A stretch of 64,000 nucleotides of DNA from the NCBI RefSeq assembly GCF_038005225.1, contig NZ_JBBOSU010000001.1:1972001-2036000 (forward strand). The letters run 5' to 3'. Position 1 is the stretch's first letter; each line of letters starts with the position of its first letter. The DNA comes from Solibacillus sp. FSL K6-1523 (GTDB lineage: Bacteria > Bacillota > Bacilli > Bacillales_A > Planococcaceae). Shown in pieces: positions 1 to 9,309 of the stretch. Under the pieces are notes generated by a model. That model did no database searches, had not been told where the DNA came from, and was given only the letters and a program-made list of their open reading frames with translations. A program made the translations under genes and the position numbers.

Positions 1-1
1 T

Positions 2-259
2 TTCGAACAGGAAAATGTAACACCGCATATTCAATATAAAATAGAGCGATTTGAGATGATTAAAATATTGGTAGAAGAAGGGTTAGGGATAGCGATTCTG
101 CCTCAGCATTATGTAGCCCAGCCATTGCCAGAATGCTTAATGACGCATCAGTTACAGAGTGAGTTTTTAAATCGCAATGTATACTTAAGCACGATGAAGG
201 ATCGTACATTTCCAGAAAGTATAGAAAAGTTATTTGAGCTCATCAAAACAATGCATTGA
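2..259 (+). CDS. LysR-family regulator, C-terminal fragment (cut by window edge)
   Basis: The reading frame is open from base 2 to the stop at 257-259, so this is the 3' end of a gene beginning outside the window. The residues (VEEGLGIAILPQHYV, then a run to the C-terminus) match the end of a LysR substrate-binding domain, where an exposed GxGIxxLP loop is typical. The DNA-binding half is not visible, so neither target nor ligand can be guessed. An internal ATG at 56 is not the true start, because the frame continues upstream of it. The family call is fairly secure; the role is unknown. Confidence 0.65.
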   Translation, partial: FEQENVTPHIQYKIERFEMIKILVEEGLGIAILPQHYVAQPLPECLMTHQLQSEFLNRNVYLSTMKDRTFPESIEKLFELIKTMH

Positions 260-340
260 GTAGAAGGGGATTATTTTGAAAATCCCTATTACAACATTGA
301 CAATGAAAAGATAGAAACTTTTGTTGAATTTATATACCAT

Positions 341-373
341 AAAAAAAATTCCCTTCTCGAATTGAGATGGGAA
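341..373 (-). terminator. Rho-independent terminator of msmX
   Basis: The inverted repeat at 349-373 pairs TTCCC and TCTC with GAGA and GGGAA around a short loop. On the minus strand it is followed by eight T (341-348 as A on the plus strand). It lies about 40 bp beyond the msmX stop codon. Confidence 0.7.
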
Positions 374-412
374 TTCCCTGATAAAAGTGAATTCTTTTTC
401 ATTCAGCTTTTC

Positions 413-1522
413 TTATTTTTGATCTGGAACAATGCGCTCTTCTGTTTCAATATCAAAGAAATGGGCTTTGCTCATATTTAATGCCAATGTAAGAACTTCG
501 CCTGCTTTAACTTCAATGGAAGCATCGACACGGGAAATAAATGATTGCTCCTCGATTTGAGAGTAAAGAATGGTTTCAGCACCGAGTAATTCCGCTACTT
601 CTATTTTCACCTCAACTTTGGAACTTTGAGAAGCTTCAACAGAGTCCAGATCGGTATGGAAGTCTTCTGGACGAATGCCTAGCGTAATTTCTTTGTTTAC
701 ATAACCTTGCGCACGTAAATAGCTCATTTTTTCTTCTGGGATGGCAAGCGAAATATTGCCAATGGTCATTTTTCCATCCAATAAGGTGCCTGTGAAGAAG
801 TTCATTGCAGGCGAGCCGATAAAACCGCCGACAAAAACATTTTTCGGTTGCTCGTACACTTCTTTTGGTGTTCCAACTTGTTGAATAATGCCGTCTTTCA
901 TTACAACAAGTCGACTTGCCATTGTCATTGCTTCTGTTTGGTCATGCGTTACATAAATCGTCGTTGTTTGTAATCGCTGATGAAGTTTCGTAATCTCAGC
1001 ACGCATATGAACACGAAGCTTTGCATCTAAATTGGATAAAGGCTCATCCATTAAGAAAACTCTTGCATCACGAACGATTGCACGACCTAACGCAACACGC
1101 TGACGTTGACCACCTGATAAAGCTTTCGGTTTCCGATTTAAATATTGCTCAAGATCTAGAATTTTGGCCGCTTCCTTTACACGACGATCAATTTCATCTT
1201 TTGGCAGTTTTCGTAACTTCAAGCCAAATGCCATGTTTTCATACACGCTCATATGCGGGTAGAGGGCATAGTTTTGGAAAACCATCGCAATATCACGGTC
1301 TTTAGGCGCAACATCATTCATCCGTTTCCCATCGATTAGTAATTCCCCTTGAGAAATCTCCTCCAAACCAGCTACCATACGCAATGTCGTCGATTTCCCA
1401 CAACCTGAAGGACCAACGAAAACAATAAACTCTTTATCTTGAATTTCAAGGTTAAAATCTTTTACCGCTGTTACATTTTTATCATAAACTTTAAAAATAT
1501 TTTTTAATGTTAATTCAGCCAT
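413..1522 (-). CDS. msmX: ABC transporter ATPase of the MsmX/UgpC type (multi-sugar energiser)
   Basis: The 369-residue protein has the complete nucleotide-binding domain (Walker A GPSGCGKST, Q-loop, signature LSGGQRQRVALGRA, Walker B VFLMDEPLSNLDA, H-loop) followed by a roughly 130-residue regulatory/OB domain with the GIRPEDF motif typical of MalK/MsmX. In Bacillus this ATPase is shared by several CUT1 sugar importers that lack their own. The nearby sialic-acid transporter (4420-7619) has a binding protein and two permeases but no ATPase, so this protein probably energises it. An AAGGGGGA ribosome binding site precedes the start, and a CcpA-like site lies just upstream. Confidence 0.93.
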   Translation of the reverse strand: MAELTLKNIFKVYDKNVTAVKDFNLEIQDKEFIVFVGPSGCGKSTTLRMVAGLEEISQGELLIDGKRMNDVAPKDRDIAMVFQNYALYPHMSVYENMAFGLKLRKLPKDEIDRRVKEAAKILDLEQYLNRKPKALSGGQRQRVALGRAIVRDARVFLMDEPLSNLDAKLRVHMRAEITKLHQRLQTTTIYVTHDQTEAMTMASRLVVMKDGIIQQVGTPKEVYEQPKNVFVGGFIGSPAMNFFTGTLLDGKMTIGNISLAIPEEKMSYLRAQGYVNKEITLGIRPEDFHTDLDSVEASQSSKVEVKIEVAELLGAETILYSQIEEQSFISRVDASIEVKAGEVLTLALNMSKAHFFDIETEERIVPDQK

Positions 1523-1543
1523 TGTCCATATCCCCCTTAAAAA

Positions 1544-1557
1544 TGAAAGCGTTTTTT
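1544..1557 (-). promoter_or_regulatory. msmX: Candidate CcpA (cre) site upstream of msmX
   Basis: TGAAAGCGTTTTTT fits the cre consensus TGWAANCGNTNWCA at 12 of 14 positions. On the minus strand it overlaps the expected start of transcription behind a TTTTCA-17-TATAAA promoter-like pair. Carbon catabolite repression of msmX is inferred. Confidence 0.45.
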
Positions 1558-1684
1558 ATAGTGTAGTAGAAAGTGATTGAAAATGTAAATGTTCACTTTG
1601 CACAAAATTTCCAATCTGTTTGTAGGGCACTTTGTACAATACTATTCATCTGAAAAATCGAAATCCTAAATTACGGCGAAGAAA

Positions 1685-2584
1685 TCATTCAATTTCCTTC
1701 GTTGTTAATGGTATCGCAAGCGCTAAAAATGCTGCATTAGAAAACTCCCGGCAGTCAATGCCTGTTTTATTAATTAATTTATCCAATCGGTATTGCAGGC
1801 TATTGCGATGAATATGCAATCGTTTTGCAGCTAGAGAAATATTTAAATTATATTGTAAAAACACATTTAACGTATGAAGCATTTCTCCGTCCTGAAGGCT
1901 TTCGATTAAGTAGTTGGAAAGTAGTTTAGGGTCAATCAAATGTGTTGATGTAACAAGAAGTTTAGGGACAGCCTCATAAAATAGCACTGTCTTTTCTTGT
2001 TCAACATAACTAAGCAATTCTTGAAAGCATTGTTTTTCCAGACTAAATTTCTCTTTTAAAGACAAATCTGCCCTATGTAATTGTCCGATAAAACTATAAA
2101 TCACAACAAGAAAGTCACTCGTTAATGTGTCACTTAACTGAATAAATTCCTCTTTATCAAAAATACTTTGCGGTTTTTCCTCAATAATAATTCCATACTG
2201 ATTGTGTATCCATAGTACGATCGGTTGATAAAAAGCCCCTTTAATCGCTTCTTCAAAGTTTATCGAGTCAGCGATTGGTTGTTTTAAACGAAAATAAATA
2301 AAACGAATCGATTCAATATCATCTGAAAAAGGTAAGTCGTTTGAATGACCAAATAAAAAGTGTTGCCATTTCAACTGAACAATCGTATTTTTTGAATTTG
2401 TTTCGGTGTCCTCAATTAAAACAAATAATGTTCGTAAAAGGTTTAGCTCGACTTCAGTGAGCGCGGATTTTAGTATGCCAAATATTTCGCCCTGTTCTGT
2501 TTGGAACCAATAATTCGCTGTGTTATCAGGTGTGAATTCGGTCGTAAAAGCCATTTGGAAATGGTTTGCTAGTTTCTCAATCAT
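1685..2584 (-). CDS. PucR/CdaR-type transcriptional regulator
   Basis: This 299-residue protein ends in a PucR-type helix-turn-helix (about residues 240-295: NISLAAKRLHIHRNSLQYRL, then DKLINKTG), the hallmark of PucR/CdaR regulators. The N-terminal 230 residues are divergent and show no recognisable sensor domain. The gene lies upstream of msmX on the same strand and is divergent from the sialic-acid operon, so control of sugar uptake genes is a reasonable guess. AAGGGG precedes the ATG. The family is clear; the ligand is unknown. Confidence 0.75.
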   Translation of the reverse strand: MIEKLANHFQMAFTTEFTPDNTANYWFQTEQGEIFGILKSALTEVELNLLRTLFVLIEDTETNSKNTIVQLKWQHFLFGHSNDLPFSDDIESIRFIYFRLKQPIADSINFEEAIKGAFYQPIVLWIHNQYGIIIEEKPQSIFDKEEFIQLSDTLTSDFLVVIYSFIGQLHRADLSLKEKFSLEKQCFQELLSYVEQEKTVLFYEAVPKLLVTSTHLIDPKLLSNYLIESLQDGEMLHTLNVFLQYNLNISLAAKRLHIHRNSLQYRLDKLINKTGIDCREFSNAAFLALAIPLTTKEIE

Positions 2585-2723
2585 ATACGGCCCCTTCTTT
2601 CAGGTAATTACTCACAGTACTTTTTATAAATTTGCTTGAAAAGGTGAACTTTGTCAATGGATAGAAAATGATAGAATCCGCTATGAAAATAATTTCCTAA
2701 AAAATAAAATATTCAGAAAATTA

Positions 2724-2752
2724 TTTACATACTTTAAAGTGTAGTATATGAT
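2724..2752 (+). promoter_or_regulatory. Promoter of the sialic-acid operon
   Basis: TTTACA (2724-2729) and TATGAT (2747-2752) are separated by 17 bp, a good SigA promoter. Transcription should begin near 2759, inside the cre site, about 75 bp before the nanA start. Confidence 0.7.
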
Positions 2753-2756
2753 TGCT

Positions 2757-2770
2757 TGTAAGCGTTAACA
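2757..2770 (+). promoter_or_regulatory. CcpA binding site (cre) at the nan promoter start point
   Basis: TGTAAGCGTTAACA matches the cre consensus TGWAANCGNTNWCA at every position. Its place at the predicted +1 of the nan promoter is the classic position for CcpA repression, so the operon is probably shut off by preferred sugars. Confidence 0.8.
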
Positions 2771-2835
2771 AGAAGAAATTGGGAGGGACGTTGGGGAATT
2801 AAGTAATTACTACATTAAGTTTAGGTGGGGTCAAA

Positions 2836-3753
2836 GTGAACTTAGAAAAATTTAAAGGAATATTTCCTGCATTTTACGCTTGTTATGATGATGAAGGAGA
2901 TGTTTCAGAAAATCGAACGAAAGCATTATGCGACTATTTGTACAACAAAGGGGTTAAAGGTCTTTACGTTGGTGGCAGTTCAGGAGAATGCATTTATCAA
3001 AACCTTGAAGAAAGAAAAGCGACATTAAAATTTGTTGCTGAAAGTTTAAGAGGGAAATGCACATTAATCGCACATGTTGGCGCACCATCTACGAGAGAAA
3101 GTGTCATTCTAGCAAAATATGCAAGTGAATTAGGATATGATGCGCTATCTGCAATTCCACCAATCTATTTCAAATTACCTGAAAGTTCAATCTATAAGTA
3201 TTGGACTGAAATTATGGATGCAACGGACTTACCATTTATTATTTACAATATTCCGCAAACGACAGGATATAGCCTTTCTATTCAATTATTTGAGAAACTA
3301 TTAAAGAATAAAAAGGTTATAGGAGTTAAAAATTCTTCCATGCCTGTAATGGATATTGAACGATTCAAGGCGGTTGATGAAAATGTCATCGTCTTTAATG
3401 GACCAGATGAACAATATGTTGCTGGAAGATTAATTGGTGCGGATAGTGGCATCGGTGGAACGTATGGCGTGATGCCAGAACTTTTCTTAATGGCGGAGCA
3501 GTTTGTCTCAACAGGAAACTTCGATGATGCGAGAAAAATTCAAAGAGATATTAATGACATCATTATCGCTTTATGCTCATTGAATGGCTCGATGTATTCG
3601 GCTATTAAAGAAGTGATTAAGTTAGATGGGGTTAATATTGGTAGTGTTCGAGGACCATTAGAGCCAGTTATAGGAGAAGACTTGGCCAAAGTAAAAGACA
3701 TTAAACAGTTGATTGATCAAGCCATTTCTACGTATCTAAAGGCAACTAAATGA
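2836..3753 (+). CDS. nanA: N-acetylneuraminate lyase
   Basis: The 305-residue TIM-barrel protein belongs to the DapA/NanA family. It has the GGSSGE substrate-carboxylate loop, the catalytic Tyr in IIYNIPQTTGY, and the Schiff-base Lys in VIGVKNSS. The GSSGE loop (not GTTGE) and the sialic-acid neighbourhood identify a sialate lyase, which splits N-acetylneuraminate into ManNAc and pyruvate in the cytoplasm, rather than dihydrodipicolinate synthase. It starts at a GTG behind AGGTGGGG. It is the first gene of the operon, and its stop overlaps the next start by 4 bp. Confidence 0.93.
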   Translation: MNLEKFKGIFPAFYACYDDEGDVSENRTKALCDYLYNKGVKGLYVGGSSGECIYQNLEERKATLKFVAESLRGKCTLIAHVGAPSTRESVILAKYASELGYDALSAIPPIYFKLPESSIYKYWTEIMDATDLPFIIYNIPQTTGYSLSIQLFEKLLKNKKVIGVKNSSMPVMDIERFKAVDENVIVFNGPDEQYVAGRLIGADSGIGGTYGVMPELFLMAEQFVSTGNFDDARKIQRDINDIIIALCSLNGSMYSAIKEVIKLDGVNIGSVRGPLEPVIGEDLAKVKDIKQLIDQAISTYLKATK

Positions 3754-4394
3754 AAAGAAGAATCGTATGTTTTGGAGATTCAAATACATGGGGCTATAAC
3801 GCGAAAACGAAGGAGAGATTTCCAGAAGGGGCAAGGTGGACGAGTCTATTAGCTGAAATGCTAGGAGATGAGTTTCAAGTAATTGAGGAAGGATTATCCG
3901 GGAGAACGAGTGTCATGGATGATCCATTATTCGAAGGGCTAAATGGGTATTCCTACATTCATCCGTGCTTAATGAGCCATGCACCTTTAGAACTGGTCAT
4001 TATTATGCTTGGCACAAATGATACAAAGGAAAGATTTCATTTAACTTCTTATAATATCGCGCAAGGAATTGCGAGACTTTCACAAAAGGCAAAAACGACT
4101 CCGGCTGCTTCAATGGGAGGCTTTCCGAAAATATTAGTCATTGCACCACCTCCAATTGAAAAAGGATACTCCGAAACGGAAGTAGGTCCTGCAATGGGAA
4201 GTGAATGTGATCTTAAATCAGAGGAAATGTCAAAGTATTTAAAGGAACTACTTGCTGTTCAAGGTACGGAATTTCTTGATACAAAGGGGCTTGTACCAAT
4301 GAATAACATTGATTTTATGCATCTTGATGAAGAAGGACACGAGCTATTATCAAAGCTAGTATTTCATAAAATCAAAAGCATTTTATCATATTAA
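3750..4394 (+). CDS. SGNH/GDSL hydrolase, probable sialate O-acetylesterase
   Basis: The 214-residue protein has SGNH blocks: FGDSNTWG with the nucleophile Ser11, a conserved Gly in block II (EEGLSGRT), GTND in block III, and DFMH (Asp188, His191) as block V. No signal peptide is seen, so it acts in the cytoplasm. It overlaps nanA by 4 bp (ATGA), which suggests coupled translation. In this setting removal of O-acetyl groups from imported sialic acid is the likely role. The fold is certain; the substrate is inferred from context only. Confidence 0.8.
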   Translation: MKRRIVCFGDSNTWGYNAKTKERFPEGARWTSLLAEMLGDEFQVIEEGLSGRTSVMDDPLFEGLNGYSYIHPCLMSHAPLELVIIMLGTNDTKERFHLTSYNIAQGIARLSQKAKTTPAASMGGFPKILVIAPPPIEKGYSETEVGPAMGSECDLKSEEMSKYLKELLAVQGTEFLDTKGLVPMNNIDFMHLDEEGHELLSKLVFHKIKSILSY

Positions 4395-4419
4395 TTGGAT
4401 GAATAAGGGGGAAATGTTC

Positions 4420-5814
4420 ATGTTTAAAAAACGCTTTTTGACAATGGGTTTAGCGGCAGGGCTTGTCCTATCAGCATTGGCGGGTTGTACAGAAAAAGAG
4501 TCGGGTCAGTCGGATGTGGAATCTGATTCAGGTAAAGCAGTTGAACTTAGAGTTTGGTTAACACCACAGTGGAAAGGTGTTTTAGATGGTTCAGAAGAGG
4601 GAGCGGACTATGATAGCTTCTTCAAACATGCAGCAGAAAGATTTGAGAAGGAATATAAGGACCACAAAGTAAACGTCAATGTAGAAGTCGTTGCAGGTGA
4701 TCAAAGGGACGAGCTGTTAAACGTAAATCTTAACGGTGGAACGCCTCCAGATGTGTTCTTTGAGAGCGTATTCGCTATGGGAGATTATGCTCACCGAGGC
4801 GCATTAGTACCTTTAAATGATATTGTGGACGATGCAGCAAAAAAAGATATCTCTCAAAACTATTGGGATAATGTAACTTTCGGTGATGATATTTATTTCT
4901 ACCCATTTTCACATAACCCAGGTACTTTAGCTTATAATGCGGAAATGTTTAAAGCGGCGGGACTTGAAAAATACATTGGTGGGGAAGAAGAAATTAAAAC
5001 TTGGACTCTAGCGGAGTATGAGGAAATTTTGAATGGTTTGAAAGAAAATCTACCAAAAGAAACGTATTCAAACGCATATCCAATGGGCTTATTTGCGCTT
5101 AATAATCAAGGGGATACATGGAACCTTGCGTATTTAAGAATGTTTGGCAATCAATTCTTTGATAATAACGGGCAATTAATTGTTAATGATGCAAATGGTG
5201 TGAAGGCGGCAAACTGGATGAAGGGCATTTATGATGCTGGTTTAACAAATCCAGGTGCAGAGTCTGTTTCTTCAAATGATGTAAATGCAATGTTCCAAAA
5301 TCAACAGTTAGCAATTAGCTTTACGAACGCGATTTTATACAGTAACGCAATGGCTGATATGGAAAGTGGAAAAGCTCCTAAATTTGATATGAGACTTGCG
5401 AATATTCCATCTGAAAGTGGCGATCCATTATCATTCACTTATGTGACAGGTGCAAATGTTTTTGATACGAAAGACGAAACAAGAATTAAAGTAAGTAAAG
5501 ATTTCGTGAAATTTATCTCAACAGATCCAGAACTAGTAAAGGCTTCTAAAAATGGCGTACCAGTAAGAACATCTGTTGCAGAAGAATTTAGTGCAGAAAA
5601 ACCTTTCTTCGCAGCGTATTCAGCAAACGATCCTTACGTGTTTAATTTCACAGGGAATGTACCAGGATACAGCCAATTACGACAAGTGTTATATCCAGAA
5701 CTACAAGCATTATATACAGGTGCAAAAACTGCTGAAGAAGTGGTAGAAAGCTATCAAACAAAAGGGAATAAAGTAATTGAAGAGGCAAAAGCAAATTCAG
5801 TCATTTATAAATAA
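4420..5814 (+). CDS. CUT1 ABC transporter substrate-binding lipoprotein (sialic acid probable)
   Basis: An extracellular-solute-binding protein (family 1) with a lipoprotein signal peptide and the lipobox LAGC (Cys23). I chose the ATG at 4420, because AAGGGGGA at 4405-4412 is 7 bp upstream; the in-frame ATGs at 4399 and 4414 precede or touch that site. The mature protein of about 440 residues has the usual motif pattern (NGGTPPDVFFE). Two permeases follow after a stem-loop. The operon content suggests it captures sialic acid or a sialylated derivative; the sequence alone does not show the ligand. Confidence 0.88.
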   Translation: MFKKRFLTMGLAAGLVLSALAGCTEKESGQSDVESDSGKAVELRVWLTPQWKGVLDGSEEGADYDSFFKHAAERFEKEYKDHKVNVNVEVVAGDQRDELLNVNLNGGTPPDVFFESVFAMGDYAHRGALVPLNDIVDDAAKKDISQNYWDNVTFGDDIYFYPFSHNPGTLAYNAEMFKAAGLEKYIGGEEEIKTWTLAEYEEILNGLKENLPKETYSNAYPMGLFALNNQGDTWNLAYLRMFGNQFFDNNGQLIVNDANGVKAANWMKGIYDAGLTNPGAESVSSNDVNAMFQNQQLAISFTNAILYSNAMADMESGKAPKFDMRLANIPSESGDPLSFTYVTGANVFDTKDETRIKVSKDFVKFISTDPELVKASKNGVPVRTSVAEEFSAEKPFFAAYSANDPYVFNFTGNVPGYSQLRQVLYPELQALYTGAKTAEEVVESYQTKGNKVIEEAKANSVIYK

Positions 5815-5845
5815 AATTCTCACATGAACTATAACTTTATATCAA

Positions 5846-5871
5846 TTTAAGCCCCTTCCAAGGGGCTTAAA
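5846..5871 (+). other. Intercistronic stem-loop after the binding-protein gene
   Basis: Two perfect 12-bp arms, TTTAAGCCCCTT and AAGGGGCTTAAA, are separated by only 2 bp. No T-run follows, so it is probably not a full terminator. Such stem-loops commonly protect the 3' end of binding-protein messages and allow more binding protein than permease. Confidence 0.6.
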
Positions 5872-5885
5872 TTGTAGAAAGGTAA

Positions 5886-6770
5886 ATGATGCGCATGAAA
5901 ATCATCAAAGAGTCTAATAAAGAAAATATTACGGGCTATTTATTTGTCGCACCTCAAATATTGCTTTTTTTAATCTTCCTAGTTTACCCGATTATTGAAG
6001 GTATCCGATTAAGTTTATTCCAAATCAACTATCAAGATGAAATATTTGTTGGATTGGACAATTACCGAAAACTATTTAGTGATCCTGTCTTCATTCAATC
6101 GACAATTAACACCGTCATTTTTGTTGTATTTATTGTTGCATTAACGGTTGTTTTTGCCATGTTTGTATCTGCAGCTGTGTTTGATAAAAATGCGAAATAT
6201 GTGTCATTTATTAGAGGGGCATATTATATTCCAGTCATGGTTTCGATGGTTGTCATGAGTATGATTTGGAGCTTTTTACTAAACCCAGCCAATGGTCTTA
6301 TTCCATTTGTAGCAAGGGAATTGGAAGTTGCATCTGTGAATTTTTTAGGTGATACAAGATTGGTACTCCCTGTCATTATTTTCGTAACTTTTGCGACGAA
6401 TGTTGGGCAAGCAATCATCCTGTACATAGCATCTATGATTGGCGTACCAAAGGAGCTTTTTGAAGCAGCTGAAGTAGACGGGGCAAGTCGAATGAAAGTA
6501 ATTTTTAAGATTATCATTCCAATGGTCAAGCCAACAACAATCTACATCATTATTATGAACATTATTGCGGTACTTAAAATATTCGTTGTCATCCAGCTCT
6601 TAACGGGTGGAGGACCAAACAATGCCTCTACAACGCTTATGTACTACTTATATAATAATGCATTCAAATATAATCAGCTTGGTATCGCTTCGGCAGTCGG
6701 TGTCATTATGTTCTTAATTACGTTGCTACTTTCGATTCCACAGCTAAGAATTATGTTTAAGAAGGATTAG
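5886..6770 (+). CDS. CUT1 ABC transporter permease 1
   Basis: The 294-residue integral membrane protein has about six hydrophobic helices and the EAA loop (FEAAEVDGASRMKVIFKI then IPMVKP) that contacts the ATPase. It resembles MalF/UgpA-type permeases. ATGs at 5886, 5889 and 5895 are all possible; GAAAGG lies just upstream. It forms a pair with the next gene and should be driven by the MsmX ATPase encoded at 413-1522, since no ATPase gene is in the operon. Confidence 0.9.
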   Translation: MMRMKIIKESNKENITGYLFVAPQILLFLIFLVYPIIEGIRLSLFQINYQDEIFVGLDNYRKLFSDPVFIQSTINTVIFVVFIVALTVVFAMFVSAAVFDKNAKYVSFIRGAYYIPVMVSMVVMSMIWSFLLNPANGLIPFVARELEVASVNFLGDTRLVLPVIIFVTFATNVGQAIILYIASMIGVPKELFEAAEVDGASRMKVIFKIIIPMVKPTTIYIIIMNIIAVLKIFVVIQLLTGGGPNNASTTLMYYLYNNAFKYNQLGIASAVGVIMFLITLLLSIPQLRIMFKKD

Positions 6771-6782
6771 GGGTGAACAACA

Positions 6783-7619
6783 ATGTTTAAAAAGAAGGCG
6801 AAGAAGAGAGAGAAAATCGATATTATCTTCAATATTATCGTCACATTTTTTGCTGTTCTAAGTTTATTTCCACTTTACTGGCTTGTAACAAGTTCCTTTA
6901 AAAACAGCTCGGATGTTGTGAAAATGCCGCCAGATTGGTTCCCAAAAACCTTTACTTGGAGCAACTATACAGATGTTTTTAACAATCAGCCCGCATTTAC
7001 ATGGACGTACAATAGTTTAGTTGTTGCTTTAGTTTCCACGTTTGCCTTAATTATTGTAAGTTCCCTTGCAGCTTATGCCTTTTCAAAGCTTCAATTTAAA
7101 GGGAAAAATATTCTGTTCATTATTTTTATATCAAGTTTAATGATTCCAAAAGAAGTCATGATTGTTCCGTTGTTTCGAATTATTCAAGACTTCGGTATGG
7201 TCAATACGTTAAGTGGGATGATTTTCCCGAACGTTGCAACGGCTTTTGGCGTATTTTTACTAAAAGGATTTTTTGATACAATACCTGATTCTTTAAGGGA
7301 AGCGGCAAAAATCGATGGCGCGAGTGAATTTAAAATCTTTTATAAAATCATGCTACCTCTAGCAAAGCCGGGGATTGGTGCCTTATTTATTCTTAACTTT
7401 GTTCAAGTGTGGAATGATTATTTATGGCAGCTTGTAGTTGGGCAAGATAAAGCTTCAAAAACGCTCATGGTGGGGGTTGCAACATTGATGCAAGATTTAA
7501 ATCCAAACTTTGCTTACAAAATGGCTGGAGCAACAGTCGCAGCGATTCCGATGTTACTTATATTTATTTTCTTCCAGAAGTATTTTACAAAAGGAATTAC
7601 GCTTGGATCGGATAAGTAA
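6783..7619 (+). CDS. CUT1 ABC transporter permease 2
   Basis: The 278-residue MalG/UgpE-type permease has six predicted transmembrane helices and an EAA loop (LREAAKIDGASEFKIFYKI then LPLAKPGI). It follows permease 1 by 12 bp with an AGGGGTG ribosome binding site. It forms the membrane channel with permease 1 for the substrate delivered by the lipoprotein at 4420-5814. Confidence 0.9.
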   Translation: MFKKKAKKREKIDIIFNIIVTFFAVLSLFPLYWLVTSSFKNSSDVVKMPPDWFPKTFTWSNYTDVFNNQPAFTWTYNSLVVALVSTFALIIVSSLAAYAFSKLQFKGKNILFIIFISSLMIPKEVMIVPLFRIIQDFGMVNTLSGMIFPNVATAFGVFLLKGFFDTIPDSLREAAKIDGASEFKIFYKIMLPLAKPGIGALFILNFVQVWNDYLWQLVVGQDKASKTLMVGVATLMQDLNPNFAYKMAGATVAAIPMLLIFIFFQKYFTKGITLGSDK

Positions 7620-7645
7620 TATTTTTTACGTGGAGATGTATGTAA

Positions 7646-8341
7646 ATGAATAAAAAACAGGAAATTTTCAGCCGCATTCGAGGGCAATTAATTGTTTCAT
7701 GTCAGGCACTGCCAGAAGAACCCCTTCATAGTCCTTTTATTATGAGTAAAATGGCTTATGCTGCAATGCTAGGAGGGGCAAAGGGGATTCGCGCCAATAG
7801 TGTGGAAGATATTAAAGAGATGAAAAAGGTCGTTGATTTGCCGATTATTGGAATTATAAAACAGGTGCATGAAGGATCAGATGTATTCATCACTCCGACG
7901 AATAAAGAGATTGAACTTCTTTACGATGAAGGTGTAGATATTATTGCACTGGATGCAACGAAAAGGATTCGACCGGATGGAAAGACGATTAGTGAAGTAT
8001 TCCCTAAAATTCGAGAAACGTATAAAGAGCAAATTTTTATGGCGGATTGCTCGACTTATGAAGAAGCAAAAGAGGCGTATGAATTAGGGTTTGATTGCTT
8101 AGGCACAACGTTGAGCGGCTATACGGAATATACAAAAAATCGGTCATTACCTGATCTACAGTTAATGGAACGATTAGTGCAAGATTTTCCAATTCCAGTT
8201 ATTGCAGAAGGGGGAATTTGGACGCCTGAGCAACTGAAGCATGTTTTTGAAGTAGGTGTTCATACAGCGGTAGTGGGTACGGCAATTACACGACCAATGG
8301 AAATAACTAAGCGATTTATTATTGCACTAAATGATAAATAG
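7646..8341 (+). CDS. nanE: N-acetylmannosamine-6-phosphate 2-epimerase
   Basis: The 231-residue TIM-barrel protein has the NanE features: [12 protein letters not shown] near the N-terminus, [28 protein letters not shown], and [11 protein letters not shown] near the C-terminus with GTAITRP. It converts ManNAc-6-phosphate to GlcNAc-6-phosphate after the NanA and NanK steps. Length and motifs are normal for the family. It lies 26 bp after the permease gene and is co-transcribed with it. Confidence 0.95.
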   Translation: MNKKQEIFSRIRGQLIVSCQALPEEPLHSPFIMSKMAYAAMLGGAKGIRANSVEDIKEMKKVVDLPIIGIIKQVHEGSDVFITPTNKEIELLYDEGVDIIALDATKRIRPDGKTISEVFPKIRETYKEQIFMADCSTYEEAKEAYELGFDCLGTTLSGYTEYTKNRSLPDLQLMERLVQDFPIPVIAEGGIWTPEQLKHVFEVGVHTAVVGTAITRPMEITKRFIIALNDK

Positions 8342-8430
8342 GGAAGATGCTTTATTGTATAAATTCTTTCCTCCAATGCAAAAAACGGCATTTATTATGC
8401 ATGAAGAGATAGATGTAGAGGGTGACGAAA

Positions 8431-9309
8431 ATGAAAATATTGGCAGCCGATATTGGTGGGACATCTATAAAAGTTGGCATCTCAAATAAAGAGGGCAGGA
8501 TTGAGTTATTTCAAGAGTTCGACACGGAAAGTAAAAAAGGTGGAAAATATTTAGTTGAAAAACTAATTAAGATAATGAGCGAATTCGAGGGTTTTGATGC
8601 GATTGGCATTAGCACAGCTGGGCAGGTGGATAGCAGGGAAGGTTCGATCATTTATGCGAATGACAATATCCCAAACTATACCGGCACACAATTAAAGATG
8701 ATTTTAGAAAATCATTTTAAAGTTCCCGTTAAAGTTGAAAATGATGTATATGCGGCCGCTTTAGGAGAACAAAAATTCGGGGTTGCGAAGGACTTTAATG
8801 ATTTTCTTTGCTTAACATATGGTACAGGTATTGGTGGTGCCATTGTAATGAATTCTAAAATTTATAGAGGGCATAACGGTTTGGCGGCGATGTGTGGACA
8901 TATCATTACCCATCCTTTTGGAAATCCGTGTAACTGTAGTAAGGCTGGTTGCTATGAAACATATGCTTCGACAACTGCTTTAATCAAGAAGGCGAGGGAA
9001 ATACATCCCGATGTAATGAATGGTCGTATGTTTTTTGAACGGCTAGCTAAGGGAGATAAAAGTCTCGAAAGCATTCTGAATGACTGGGTTGAAGAAGTAG
9101 CGTTAGGCCTCACATCTCTGATTCATATTTTTAATCCACCTGCAATTATTATCGGTGGTGGCGTGATGGAGCAAGAAACAGTTGTCAATATAGTATCAAG
9201 TAAAGTCCTAGAGTTGACGATGGAGTGCTTTTCAGATGTGAAAATTATGAAAGCCTCCCTTGGAAATAAAGCGGGTCTACTTGGTGCAGTATCATTACAT
9301 TTAAGTTGA
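8431..9309 (+). CDS. nanK: N-acetylmannosamine kinase (ROK family)
   Basis: The ROK-family sugar kinase has the ATP-phosphate loop DIGGTSIKVGI, the catalytic region VENDVYAAALGE, and the zinc motif CNCSKAGCYE preceded by GHI. The ATG at 8431 (292 residues) is preferred over the GTG at 8422, because GAGGG at 8418-8422 is 8 bp upstream of the ATG and overlaps the GTG. It is expected to phosphorylate ManNAc between the NanA and NanE steps. ManNAc specificity is inferred from the operon, as ROK kinases share these motifs. Confidence 0.85.
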   Translation: MKILAADIGGTSIKVGISNKEGRIELFQEFDTESKKGGKYLVEKLIKIMSEFEGFDAIGISTAGQVDSREGSIIYANDNIPNYTGTQLKMILENHFKVPVKVENDVYAAALGEQKFGVAKDFNDFLCLTYGTGIGGAIVMNSKIYRGHNGLAAMCGHIITHPFGNPCNCSKAGCYETYASTTALIKKAREIHPDVMNGRMFFERLAKGDKSLESILNDWVEEVALGLTSLIHIFNPPAIIIGGGVMEQETVVNIVSSKVLELTMECFSDVKIMKASLGNKAGLLGAVSLHLS

